Below, one piece after another: positions 27,955 to 36,274 of a stretch of 64,000 bases of DNA. Origin of the DNA: Methylobacterium pseudosasicola (GTDB lineage Bacteria; Pseudomonadota; Alphaproteobacteria; Rhizobiales; Beijerinckiaceae). Position 1 is the stretch's first letter. Every line of letters starts with the position of its first letter. The stretch lies in NCBI RefSeq assembly GCF_900114535.1, contig NZ_FOTK01000007.1, forward strand, positions 62,001 to 126,000, given 5' to 3'. The position numbers were made by a program, and so were the translations under genes. The notes beneath the pieces were generated by a model, which made no database searches, was not told the origin of the DNA, and was given only the letters and a program-made list of their open reading frames with translations.

Positions 27955-28884
27955 TCAGAATGCGACCTTGTCCCCGCCCTTGAGCGCCAGCATCTCTCGC
28001 GCCTCGTCCGGCGAGGCGACCGCGAGGCCCAGCCCCTCGATGATCGCGCGGACGCGGCGGACCTGCGCGGCGTTGGTCTCGGCGAGCTTGCCGGGGCCGT
28101 CCCAGAGGCTGTCCTCCAGGCCGACGCGGATGTTGCCGCCCATCGCGGCGGCCATGGCGGCGATGTTCATCTGGTTGCGGCCGGCCCCCAGCACCGACCA
28201 TTGGTACTGATCGCCGAACAGCCGGTCGGCGGTGCGCTTCATGTGCATCACGTCGTCCGGATGCGCGCCGATGCCGCCCTGCAGGCCGAACACCGTCTGG
28301 ATGAACAGCGGCGCCTTCACCAAGCCGCGATCGAAGAAGTATTTGAGATTGTAGAGGTGGGCGGTGTCGTAGCACTCGAACTCAAACTTGGTGCCGTTCG
28401 GCGCGCAGGTGGTGAGGATGTGCTCGATCTGGCCGAACGAGTTGCGGAAGATGATGTCCTTGTTGCCGAGATAGTCGCGCTCCCACGGGTGCTTCAGGTC
28501 CTTGAAGCGGTCGAGCATCCCGAACAGGCCGAAATTCATCGAGCCGAGATTAAGCGAGGCGACCTCCGGCTGGAAGGTCGCGGCCGGGCGCACCCGCTCC
28601 TCAATCGACATGGTCGGCGCGCCGCCGGTGGTGAGGTTCACCACGCAGCCCGAGCGCTGCTTGATCACCGGCAGGAACTTGGCAAAGGCCTCGGGCGTCT
28701 GGTCCGGCTGCCCCGTTTCGGGGTCGCGGGCGTGCAGGTGGACGATCGCCGCCCCGGCCTCGGCGGCGCCGATGGCGGCGTCGGCGATCTCTTCCGGCGT
28801 CACCGGCAGATGCGGCGACATGCTCGGCGTGTGGATCGCACCCGTGACGGCGCAGGTGATGATGACTTTCCGCTGGGGGGCCAT
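27955..28884 (-). CDS. BKACE family beta-keto acid cleavage enzyme
   Basis: The 309-residue protein is a BKACE (formerly 3-keto-5-aminohexanoate cleavage enzyme family). It shows the TIM-barrel opening KVIITCAVTGAIHTPSMSPHLP and the zinc ligands His49 and His51 in AIVHLHARDP; the third ligand should be the Glu in VGLEDSLW. These enzymes condense a beta-keto acid with acetyl-CoA and split it to acetoacetate and a new acyl-CoA. The start lies two bases after the stop of the dehydrogenase gene, making it the last gene of the liv operon. That pairing points to a substrate made by oxidising a beta-hydroxy acid. Substrate specificity cannot be read directly. Confidence 0.9.
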   Translation of the reverse strand: MAPQRKVIITCAVTGAIHTPSMSPHLPVTPEEIADAAIGAAEAGAAIVHLHARDPETGQPDQTPEAFAKFLPVIKQRSGCVVNLTTGGAPTMSIEERVRPAATFQPEVASLNLGSMNFGLFGMLDRFKDLKHPWERDYLGNKDIIFRNSFGQIEHILTTCAPNGTKFEFECYDTAHLYNLKYFFDRGLVKAPLFIQTVFGLQGGIGAHPDDVMHMKRTADRLFGDQYQWSVLGAGRNQMNIAAMAAAMGGNIRVGLEDSLWDGPGKLAETNAAQVRRVRAIIEGLGLAVASPDEAREMLALKGGDKVAF

Positions 28885-28886
28885 GC

Positions 28887-29810
28887 TCAGTCCTTCTTTG
28901 AAAGCTTGTGGGCCCGCAGGGCTGCCAGCCGGTCATCCCGGCGGCGCATGCGGGCGGGGAGATCCGTGGGCGCCCGCCACTGCGCCAGGATCGCCTCGGT
29001 GGCCGGCGCCTCGTAGATTGCGGGCGGGGCCGGATCGGCGGCGAGGCTCTTGTAGAAGCCGGTGTAGCGGGCGCAGTAATCGGCGATGCCGCCGGGGGCG
29101 TTCAGCTCGATCGTCTCAAACGGCCCCATGAAGCTCCAGCGCAAGCCGAGCCCGTCCGCGACGGTTTTGTCGAGATCCTGCGGCGTCACGTAGCCCTCAG
29201 AGGCCAAGCGGAACGCCTCCGCCAGCAGTGCCCCCTGGAGGCGGTTGAGGATGAAGCCCTCAATTTCCTTGAGGACGGTGATCGGCACTTGCCCTATGGC
29301 TTCGTAAGTCGCTCGGGCTCGCTCCAGAACCGCGGTGTCCGTCCAAGGCGCCCCGGAAATCTCCACCAGCGGGATCAGGTGCGGCGGGTTCACCGGATGG
29401 CCGATCAGACAGCGCCCGCGGCCGGGCAGGTCTTCCGTGAACAGCGAGCAGCGGATCGCCGAGGAGGACGAGGCGATGATCGCGTCCGGCGGCGCCAGCG
29501 CGTCGAGTTGGGCGAACAAAGCCTGCTTCACGTCGAGCCGTTCCGGCCCGTTCTCTTGGACGAAGCCGACGCCGTCGAGGCAGGCGGCCAAGCCTTCCGG
29601 TGCGCGGATGCGGCCGGAGGCGGCTTCCGGATCGGGGCAGAGCCCGTGCTCCGCCAGTGTCCGAAGGCCCTCGGCGCAGAGCGGGATCGCGGCCTCTGCG
29701 ACGCCGTCCGCGGCATCGAACAGGCGCACATCCCAGCCGGCGCGGGCGAAAATCATCGCCCAGGCCCGGCCGATCAGGCCGGAGCCGATGATCGCGACGC
29801 TGTCGGTCAT
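28887..29810 (-). CDS. 3-hydroxyacyl-CoA dehydrogenase-fold dehydrogenase (lambda-crystallin/L-gulonate 3-dehydrogenase-like)
   Basis: The 307-residue protein has the NAD-binding motif IIGSGLIGRAWAMIFARAGWDV at residues 7-28, which resembles lambda-crystallin/L-gulonate 3-dehydrogenase more than fatty-acid 3-hydroxyacyl-CoA dehydrogenases. The catalytic His is expected in LIGHPVNPPHLIPLVEI and is followed by FILNRLQGALLAEAFRL. It should oxidise a beta-hydroxy acid to a beta-keto acid with NAD. The ATG at 29810 overlaps the stop of the fused transporter ORF as ATGA, and the stop is two bases from the BKACE start. The acyl chain is unknown: carnitine, 3-hydroxybutyrate and L-gulonate are all family substrates. 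Confidence 0.85.
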   Translation of the reverse strand: MTDSVAIIGSGLIGRAWAMIFARAGWDVRLFDAADGVAEAAIPLCAEGLRTLAEHGLCPDPEAASGRIRAPEGLAACLDGVGFVQENGPERLDVKQALFAQLDALAPPDAIIASSSSAIRCSLFTEDLPGRGRCLIGHPVNPPHLIPLVEISGAPWTDTAVLERARATYEAIGQVPITVLKEIEGFILNRLQGALLAEAFRLASEGYVTPQDLDKTVADGLGLRWSFMGPFETIELNAPGGIADYCARYTGFYKSLAADPAPPAIYEAPATEAILAQWRAPTDLPARMRRRDDRLAALRAHKLSKKD

Positions 29811-32365
29811 AGCCACAGAACCTTCCGCCGCAGTTCCTGATCGTCGCGCAGCAAGCGCGACTCGCCGGTCCATTGGACGCTGCCGCGCTCCAGCGCGACG
29901 GTGCGGTCCGAGAGCGCCAGCGCGAGGTCGAGGTGGTGATCGACCAGGATGATCGCGATCTCCCGGCGCAGACGGTCGAACGCCTCGAACAGTTCCTCGG
30001 TCACCGCCGGCGACAGGCCCTCGAACGGCTCGTCGAGCAGCAGGAGGCGGGTGTCACCCGACAGCGCCCGGGCCACCGCCACCATCTGCTGCTCGCCGCC
30101 CGACAGGCGCGCGGCGTCGACGGTCCAGCGCTGCTTTAGCCGCGGGAAGAATTCCAGCACCTTGTCCTCGTCCCAGTGGATGCCCGCGCCGGTGAGCCGC
30201 CGCAGCCGGCCGAGGCCGAGATTCTCGGCGACGGTCATCCCGGAGAACAGCGCCCGACCCTGCGGTACGTAGCCGATGCCGAGCCGGGCGATCCGGTCGG
30301 GCGTCAGCCCGGCGATGTCGTGGCCGGCCAGCACGATGCGGCCGGCGGCCGGGGGTGCGGTGCCGATCAGCGTCTTCAACAGGGTCGACTTGCCGGCGCC
30401 GTTACGGCCGAGCAGGGCCACCACCTCGCCCTTGTGCACGGTGAGGTCGATACCGTTGAGGATGTGCGACTTGCCGTAGAAGGTATCGACACCCGCCATT
30501 GAGAGCAGCGTCTCGGCAGCAGCCGCGCTCGCCCGGGGCTTGGCGGCGATCGCCTCCGTGCCCGAGCCGAGATAGACCGCCTGGACGCGTTCGTCGTCCC
30601 GGGCATCGGTCACGGATCCGTCGACCAGCACGGCCCCGTCGGCCATGACGGTGACCCGATCGGCGAGCCGGAACACCCGGTCGATGTCATGCTCCACGAG
30701 CAGCACCGGGATGTCGGCCGACAGCGCCTTGATCAGGTCGCCGACGCGCTCGCGCTCAGCAGCGGCGAGGCCGGCCAGGGGCTCGTCCAGCAGCAGCACC
30801 CGGGGCCGCGTGGCCAGAGCCAGGCCCATGTCGAGGAGCCGCTGGCCGCCGTAGGAGAGACTACCGGCCTCCGCCTTCTCGATCCCGGCGAGCCCGGTCC
30901 AGCGCAGAAGCTCGGCCGTGTCGTCGGCGATTTCCCGGACACCGAGGGCGTCGCGCCAGGGGCTCATATGGGCCGGATGGCGCGCCTGGACCGCGAGCCG
31001 GATGTTTTCCTCCACGGACAGGCCGGGGAACAGGTTGGTGATCTGGAACGAGCGCCCGAGCCCGGCCCGGGTGATGGCGTGCGGCTCGAGCCCGGCGATC
31101 TCGTGCCCGTCGAGGAGGATCCGGCCGGCGTTCGGCCGGAACATGCCGGAGAGCAGGTTGAACGCCGTGGTCTTGCCGGCGCCGTTCGGCCCGATCAGCG
31201 CGTGCAGGGTCCGGTCGGCCACCGCGAAGGACACGCCACGCACCGCCGCCACCGGCCCGAAGCTTTTGCGGATATCCTCGGCGATCAGGACCGGCCCGTC
31301 GGTCCGCCCCTCGGCGATGAACCGAGCGGGCACCCGGCCGGAGGCGCCGGCCCGGCGGGCTGACATCGCGGCGCCCTCGCTCGGCACGCGGCGGAACGGC
31401 CGCATCAGCCGCGCCGCGATGCCCACGAGCCCGTCCGGCGAGAACACGATAAAGGCGACGAACAGCAGCCCGAAATACAGCAGCCAGTCGGCAGTGTAGA
31501 TCGACAGGAATTCCCGGAACAGGATGTAGAACAGCGCGCCGAGCGCCGGCCCGAGGAACGAGCGCATCCCGCCGATCACCACCATGGCGAGCAACTCGCC
31601 CGAGAACGCGATGGAGATCGGGTCGGCCGAGGTGAAGCGGTGGCTGTAGGCGGAGAGCGCCCCGGCGAGCCCGGTGATCGAGGCCGAGATCACGAAGGCG
31701 GCGAGCTTGTAGCGGTTGGTCGCGTAGCCGAGGAAACCGGCGCGCTGCTCGTTCTCGCGGATCGCGACCAGCACGGTCCCCATCGGCGAGCGGCGGAACC
31801 GCCAGAGCCCGACGAGGACGAGGAAAGCGATGCCGGAAACGGCCGCATAATAGGCGCCGGGCTGCTGCAACGCCTCCCAGCGATGCAGGTTGCCGATGCC
31901 GTTCTCGCCGCCGGTGAGATCGGTCCAGCGGAACGCGATGGCGTAGAGCATCGCGGTGAACGCCAGGGTCAGCAGCGAGAAATAGACGCCCCGCCGCCGC
32001 AGGATCAGCGCGCCGCCGGCAAGCGCCGCGAGGCCGGTGATCGCCAGCGCGCCGAAGAGCGGCAGGGCCATGTCGCTCGGCTCCAGACGGGTCTGAAGGA
32101 TCGCCACCGCGTAGGCACCGATCCCGAACCATGCCCCGTGGCCGAAGGAGACGAGGCCGGTCCAGCCGACCAGGATGTTGAGGCCGAGGACGGCCAGCGC
32201 GAAGATCACCACGTCGGTGGCGGTGATGAGCGTCAGGCCGATCGCGTCGAGGGCGAAGGGCAGGACGATCAGGGCGGCGAGCGCCGCCCAGAGCTGGCGG
32301 CTCTCGCGCAGGATCAGCCCGCGCTGAGGCATGGCGAGCGGCAGCGGTTCGGCGGTTCCGGACAT
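29807..32365 (-). CDS. Fused branched-chain-type ABC transporter: LivM permease + LivG ATPase + LivF ATPase in one chain
   Basis: One uninterrupted 852-codon frame encodes three Liv components. Residues 1-325 are a LivM-type permease with about nine spans, including GWTGLVSFGHGAWFGIGAYA and AIRENEQRAGFLGY. After a linker of about 35 residues, residues 358-605 are a LivG-type ATPase: Walker A GPNGAGKTT at 392-400, signature LSYGGQR at 503-509, Walker B LLLDEP at 524-529. Residues 618-852 are a LivF-type ATPase: Walker A GRNGAGKST at 653-661, signature LSGGEQQ at 754-760, Walker B LLLLDEP at 774-780. The ATG at 32365 lies 14 bases after livH, with GGGAGC upstream. An internal Met334 is where a separate LivG might once have started. 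LivM-LivG fusions are known; the triple form is uncommon in my experience. Confidence 0.9.
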   Translation of the reverse strand: MSGTAEPLPLAMPQRGLILRESRQLWAALAALIVLPFALDAIGLTLITATDVVIFALAVLGLNILVGWTGLVSFGHGAWFGIGAYAVAILQTRLEPSDMALPLFGALAITGLAALAGGALILRRRGVYFSLLTLAFTAMLYAIAFRWTDLTGGENGIGNLHRWEALQQPGAYYAAVSGIAFLVLVGLWRFRRSPMGTVLVAIRENEQRAGFLGYATNRYKLAAFVISASITGLAGALSAYSHRFTSADPISIAFSGELLAMVVIGGMRSFLGPALGALFYILFREFLSIYTADWLLYFGLLFVAFIVFSPDGLVGIAARLMRPFRRVPSEGAAMSARRAGASGRVPARFIAEGRTDGPVLIAEDIRKSFGPVAAVRGVSFAVADRTLHALIGPNGAGKTTAFNLLSGMFRPNAGRILLDGHEIAGLEPHAITRAGLGRSFQITNLFPGLSVEENIRLAVQARHPAHMSPWRDALGVREIADDTAELLRWTGLAGIEKAEAGSLSYGGQRLLDMGLALATRPRVLLLDEPLAGLAAAERERVGDLIKALSADIPVLLVEHDIDRVFRLADRVTVMADGAVLVDGSVTDARDDERVQAVYLGSGTEAIAAKPRASAAAAETLLSMAGVDTFYGKSHILNGIDLTVHKGEVVALLGRNGAGKSTLLKTLIGTAPPAAGRIVLAGHDIAGLTPDRIARLGIGYVPQGRALFSGMTVAENLGLGRLRRLTGAGIHWDEDKVLEFFPRLKQRWTVDAARLSGGEQQMVAVARALSGDTRLLLLDEPFEGLSPAVTEELFEAFDRLRREIAIILVDHHLDLALALSDRTVALERGSVQWTGESRLLRDDQELRRKVLWL

Positions 32366-32379
32366 GGGGCTGCTCCCAC

Positions 32380-33255
32380 TCACTCGAATCGGGCGATCTG
32401 CTCGCCGAACAGGCCGCGCGGGCGCAGCAGCAGGACGAGCACCATCAGGCCGTAGACCGCGGCCTCCGTGGCCGGCGGGTAGGCGTAGGCTGTCAGCCCC
32501 CGGACGACGCCGACGATCAGCGCCGCGAAGACGACGCCCCAGAACGAGCCGAGTCCGCCGATCACCACCACCACGAAGGCGAAGGTCAGGATTTCCGCGC
32601 CCATGGCGGGATGCACACCGGTGACCGGCGCCATCATGGTGCCGGCGAGCGCGGCGAGACCCACGGCGATCGTCACGACGGCGGTCATGTAGGGCCGCAG
32701 CGAGATGCCCAGCGCCGCGACCATATCGGGGTTCTGGACGCCGGCCCGGACAACGCGGCCGAAGCTGGTGCGGGTTAGGAGCAGCCACAGGCCGCCGACG
32801 CAGGCCAAGGCCACCACCAGGATGGATAGCCGGTAGCGCGAGTAGATCAGGTCGCCGATGAACACCTGGCCGCGCAGCCAACTCGGGATCCCGTAGGGCA
32901 GCGGCGCCGCCCCGAACGCCATGCGCAGCGCCTGCTCGGCGACCATGGCGAGGCCAAAGGTCAGGAGCAGGCCGAGCGTTGGGTCACCCCGGTAGAACCG
33001 CCGGAGCAGAAACCGCTCGATCACGAGGCCGAGGACCGCCACCAGCAACGGCGAGGCGACGAGCGCGCCGCCGAAGCCGATCGTGGGGGTCAGCATCACC
33101 GTCAGGTAGGCGCCGATGGCGTAGAACGCGCCGTGGGCGAGATTTACGATCCCGCCGAGGCTGAAGATCAGCGACAGGCCCAGCGCGATCAGCAGGTACT
33201 GGACGCCGATCAGCAGGCCGTTGAGCACCTGCTCCAGGATGAAGACGAGCTGCAT
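32380..33255 (-). CDS. Branched-chain-type ABC transporter permease (LivH)
   Basis: The 291-residue protein is a LivH-type permease with eight or so spans. It begins MQLVFILEQVLNGLLIGVQYLLIALGLSLIFSLGG, with the conserved NLAHGAFYAIGAYL following, and has the late motif GGLGSFWGVVFAALIVGVV. The ATG at 33255 has GAGG six bases upstream; a longer frame would add 17 unrelated residues. It sits seven bases after the binding-protein gene and 14 bases before the fused LivM-LivG-LivF gene. Together they make a complete importer for amino acids or, as often in this family, aromatic or organic acids. Confidence 0.9.
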   Translation of the reverse strand: MQLVFILEQVLNGLLIGVQYLLIALGLSLIFSLGGIVNLAHGAFYAIGAYLTVMLTPTIGFGGALVASPLLVAVLGLVIERFLLRRFYRGDPTLGLLLTFGLAMVAEQALRMAFGAAPLPYGIPSWLRGQVFIGDLIYSRYRLSILVVALACVGGLWLLLTRTSFGRVVRAGVQNPDMVAALGISLRPYMTAVVTIAVGLAALAGTMMAPVTGVHPAMGAEILTFAFVVVVIGGLGSFWGVVFAALIVGVVRGLTAYAYPPATEAAVYGLMVLVLLLRPRGLFGEQIARFE

Positions 33256-33262
33256 GACCGCC

Positions 33263-34522
33263 TCACGCCGGGAAGGTGCAGGCGTTCTCGTCGCGGGTGG
33301 TCGCAAGAACCTCCAGGTTCTCGCCGGCGCCGGGCAGCGGCCCGGTCGCGGTAAAGATGTCGTAGGGGTTCTTGACCTGATCGGCCGGCAGGGCGGTAAT
33401 CGCGTACATCTCCTGCATCAGTTCGTGATCCCAGGGGCGGAAATAGCCCTCGCGGGTCTTGGCGATGTCGAAGGTCGCGCCCTTCTCCAGATGCTCGACG
33501 ACCTGGGTCGAATCGGTCGATTTCAGCTCGTTCATGGACTGGGCGATGATCTTCATCGCCGTATAGTCGCCCCAGCCCTGGTTCTCCGGGGGCTTCTTGT
33601 ACTTGGCCCGGAACGCCGCCACGAATTTCTTGGCCGAGGGCGACTCGATCTGATGGTGCCAGATCACCGGCCATGTACCGAGGAAGTTGCCTGGGCCGGC
33701 GCCCCAGGCGAGCGCCGTGTCGAAGCCGAAGCCGGCCACCGGAAACGGGAGGCCGAACTCGCTGTACTGCTTCAGGAAGTTGGTGATCTGGGCGCCCGCG
33801 AGGTTGCAGATCACCAGGTCCGGCCGGCCCTGGCGCAGCTTGAGCAGGAAGGGCGAGAAGTCGGTGAGCTCGGTGGGGATCAGATCCTCGCCCGCGATGG
33901 TCGCCTCGTTGGCGGCGAAGAACTTCTTGGCTTGCTTCAGCAGGTCGTGCCCGAAGGCGTAGTCGGCGGTCAGCGCGTAGACCTTCTTGCCCTTGATCAG
34001 ACCTTTCTCGACCAGGGCGCGGCCGGCGGCCCGAACCATCATCGTGTTCTGCGCTTCGACGTGGAACAGGTAGCGCTTGCAATCGGCGCCGCGCAGCGCG
34101 TCCGAGTTCGCACCGGTGTTGATGAACAGCACCTTCTGGCGCTGGGCCACCTGGCTGATCGCGAGCGCCGAAGCCGAGTTGATCTCGCCGACCAGGCAGG
34201 CGACCCGGTCGCGCTGGACCATGCGCTCGGCCTTGGCCGAGGCGGTTTGCGGATTGACGCTGTCCTCCGACAGAAGCTCGACCTTGCGGCCGGCGATGCC
34301 GCCGCCGGCATTGATCTCCTCGACGGCGAGCTGGGCGGCCTGAACCGCGAACTCGCCCAATGGCCCGAGGAAACCGGTGCGCGGGGTCAGGTGGCCGATC
34401 CGGATCACGTCGGACTGCCCCTGGGACAGGGCCGGGCTGGCCAGTGCCGGTGCGATGAGGGCCGCACCGCCGGCCCGCAGCAGGCTGCGGCGTGAGAGAG
34501 AATCCCCGAACCGATCCGTCAT
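33263..34522 (-). CDS. Liv-type ABC transporter substrate-binding protein
   Basis: The 419-residue protein has a twin-arginine-type signal (SLSRRSLLRAGGAALIAPALA) and a type I periplasmic binding fold: IRIGHLTPRTGFLGPLGEFAVQAAQLAVEEINAGGGIAGRKVELLSEDS, VLFINTGANSD and ALTADYAFGHDL. It resembles the branch that includes urea, amide and aromatic-acid receptors rather than strictly leucine-binding LivK. It is the first gene of the leftward operon. The ATG at 34522 has GGGAGCGGAAC in front. A GntR gene is divergent, with palindromes between them. Confidence 0.88.
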   Translation of the reverse strand: MTDRFGDSLSRRSLLRAGGAALIAPALASPALSQGQSDVIRIGHLTPRTGFLGPLGEFAVQAAQLAVEEINAGGGIAGRKVELLSEDSVNPQTASAKAERMVQRDRVACLVGEINSASALAISQVAQRQKVLFINTGANSDALRGADCKRYLFHVEAQNTMMVRAAGRALVEKGLIKGKKVYALTADYAFGHDLLKQAKKFFAANEATIAGEDLIPTELTDFSPFLLKLRQGRPDLVICNLAGAQITNFLKQYSEFGLPFPVAGFGFDTALAWGAGPGNFLGTWPVIWHHQIESPSAKKFVAAFRAKYKKPPENQGWGDYTAMKIIAQSMNELKSTDSTQVVEHLEKGATFDIAKTREGYFRPWDHELMQEMYAITALPADQVKNPYDIFTATGPLPGAGENLEVLATTRDENACTFPA

Positions 34523-34589
34523 CGTTCCGCTCCCGTGCGTTTCCTCCAGCCGGGCATTTTTGACGGGCTCTGGCGGCCCTTACCCAAAC

Positions 34590-34641
34590 TGTGATCACAG
34601 ATCACTAGCGCGATAGTGCCACATGCGTCTAGTGTCGGCAC
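34590..34641. promoter_or_regulatory. Candidate GntR operators between divergent liv and GntR genes
   Basis: Three inverted repeats lie in the 119-base divergent gap. TGTGATCACA at 34590-34599 is a perfect palindrome. CACTA/TAGTG at 34603-34618 has a six-base spacer. GTGCC at 34616-34620 is inverted as GGCAC at 34637-34641, ending at the edge of the regulator's leader. FCD-type GntR proteins bind short palindromes of this kind, so autoregulation and control of the importer operon are likely; which element is the site is unknown. Confidence 0.5.
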
Positions 34642-35343
34642 ATGAGTTCTAGATTGGCTCTGGCCGAATTGCCCCAGTTGGAGCGGCGCACCCTCGCCGA
34701 CACCGCCTACGAGGCCCTGGCGGATCTGCTCGCCTCCGGACGGCTGGCGCCTGGCGACCGGCTGTCCCTGCGCCAGAGCGCGGCGGCGCTCGGCGTCTCG
34801 GTGATGCCGGTGCGCGAGGCCGTGAGCCGCCTCGTGGCCGACGGCGTTCTGGAAGTCGCGCCGACCCGGGCGATCCGGGTGCCGATTATGACCGCGCGGG
34901 ACTTCCGGGCGCTGGCCGAGACCCGCATGGCGATCGAGGGCTTGGCCGCCGCCCGGACCGCCGAGCATCGGAGCGAGGCGGAGCTCGCCGCGATCCGTCG
35001 GGCCGAGGCGGCGTTCCGGGCGGAGGCCGGCTCGGCGGAGCCCGATTGCGCCCGGGCGGTCCGGCTCAACCGCGACCTGCATTTCGCGATCTATGCCGCT
35101 TGCGGGCTGGCGCCGCTCCAAGAGGTCATCGCCCGGCTTTGGCTGAAGGCGGGGCCGGTGATCAACCTCGACCTACGCGCACATCCCGAGCGGCTGCTCC
35201 AGGGCTTCGCGCTGCAGCGGCACGCCGAGGCGCTGGTCGCGATCGAGGCCCGGGATGGGCCAGCCGCCGCCGCAGCTCTAGCCGCCGATATCCGCGAGGC
35301 GGCGGATTTCATCCTGTCTCGCGGGGGCCTGCGGGACGCGTAG
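34642..35343 (+). CDS. GntR-family transcriptional regulator (FadR/FCD type)
   Basis: The 233-residue protein has an N-terminal winged helix (ADTAYEALADLLASGRLAPGDRLSLRQSAAALGVSVMPVREAVSRLVADGVLEV, residues about 19-73). An all-helical FCD effector domain follows, with likely metal-binding residues in NRDLHFAIYAACG and LQRHAEALVAIEARDG. It is divergent from the liv/dehydrogenase/BKACE operon and upstream of the SDR-SDR-dehydratase genes. It most likely represses both in the absence of their acid substrate. FCD regulators usually bind organic acids such as lactate, pyruvate, gluconate or uronates. Confidence 0.87.
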   Translation: MSSRLALAELPQLERRTLADTAYEALADLLASGRLAPGDRLSLRQSAAALGVSVMPVREAVSRLVADGVLEVAPTRAIRVPIMTARDFRALAETRMAIEGLAAARTAEHRSEAELAAIRRAEAAFRAEAGSAEPDCARAVRLNRDLHFAIYAACGLAPLQEVIARLWLKAGPVINLDLRAHPERLLQGFALQRHAEALVAIEARDGPAAAAALAADIREAADFILSRGGLRDA

Positions 35344-35416
35344 CTTTTGGTGCGCCTCGTTCCGGGAGGCCCGCTGCCGCCTTCCGGGACGATGCCTTGA
35401 GAGAGGAAGAAAAAGG

Positions 35417-36184
35417 ATGGATCTCGGAATCGCCGGCTTACGCGTGCTCGTAACGGCAGGCGCCGCCGGCATCGGACGCGGCATCGTCGACGCGTTTCTG
35501 GAGGAAGGCGCCCGGGTCTTCGCCTGTGACATCGACGAGGCGGCGCTCGCGGTTCTGCCCGGCGAGGTCGGGCGCAGCCGCACCGACGTCGCCGACCGGG
35601 CGCAGGTCGCCGCCATGATGGATCAGGCGGTCGATCACCTCGGCGGCCTCGACGTGCTCGTCAACAATGCCGGCATCGCCGGTCCGACCGGGCGGGTCGA
35701 GGAGATCGCCCCGGAGGAATGGGACCGCTGCCTGACGGTCTGCCTCACCAGCCAATTCAACTGCGCCCGGCTGGCGGTGCCGCACCTGCGCGCGAGCAGC
35801 AACGGCTCGATCGTCAACCTGTCCTCGGCGGCCGGCAAGTTCGGCTTCGGCCTCCGCAGCCCCTACGCGGCGGCGAAATGGGGCGTGATCGGCTTCACCA
35901 AGTCCCTGGCGATCGAGCTGGGCGAGGCCGGCGTAAGGGTGAACGCGATCCTGCCCGGTCTGGTCGCCGGCGACCGGCAGCGCCGGGTCCTGGAGGCCAA
36001 GGCGCAGCAGCAGGGTACGAGCTTTGCCGAGATGGAGGCCCGCGCCTTCTCGTTCGTGTCGGTGAAGGACTACGTCACCGCCCGCCAACTCGCCGACCAG
36101 ATCCTGCTGCTGTGCTCGCCCCGGGGCCGGACCATCTCCGGCCAGGCGATCTCCATCGACGGCGACACAAGGATGCTCTCATGA
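35417..36184 (+). CDS. SDR-family oxidoreductase
   Basis: The 255-residue protein is a classical short-chain dehydrogenase. The nucleotide motif is VTAGAAGIGRGI (about residues 12-23), slightly altered from TGxxxGIG. The NNAG motif is at 83-86, and the catalytic set is the Ser near 136, Tyr150 and Lys154 in PYAAAKWG. It ends with ISGQAISIDGDTRML. The gene has GAGAGGAAGAAAAAGG before the ATG at 35417. It heads the genes leading to the aldonate dehydratase, so oxidation of a sugar, aldonate or a deoxy-keto acid is the natural guess. Confidence 0.86.
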   Translation: MDLGIAGLRVLVTAGAAGIGRGIVDAFLEEGARVFACDIDEAALAVLPGEVGRSRTDVADRAQVAAMMDQAVDHLGGLDVLVNNAGIAGPTGRVEEIAPEEWDRCLTVCLTSQFNCARLAVPHLRASSNGSIVNLSSAAGKFGFGLRSPYAAAKWGVIGFTKSLAIELGEAGVRVNAILPGLVAGDRQRRVLEAKAQQQGTSFAEMEARAFSFVSVKDYVTARQLADQILLLCSPRGRTISGQAISIDGDTRMLS

Positions 36185-36274
36185 AACCCGGCACCACGGG
36201 TTCCGCCGCCGCGCGGATCGCGGCAGACTGACACCCAAGCGGCACCACGACCGCGCCAATGGGAGGATCGGAGC

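Noticed and set aside
31366..31366. Possible separate LivG start at internal Met334 of the fused transporter
   Set aside because: No stop codon precedes it in the frame, so a separate LivM would need a stop that is not there. An additional internal translation start cannot be excluded.
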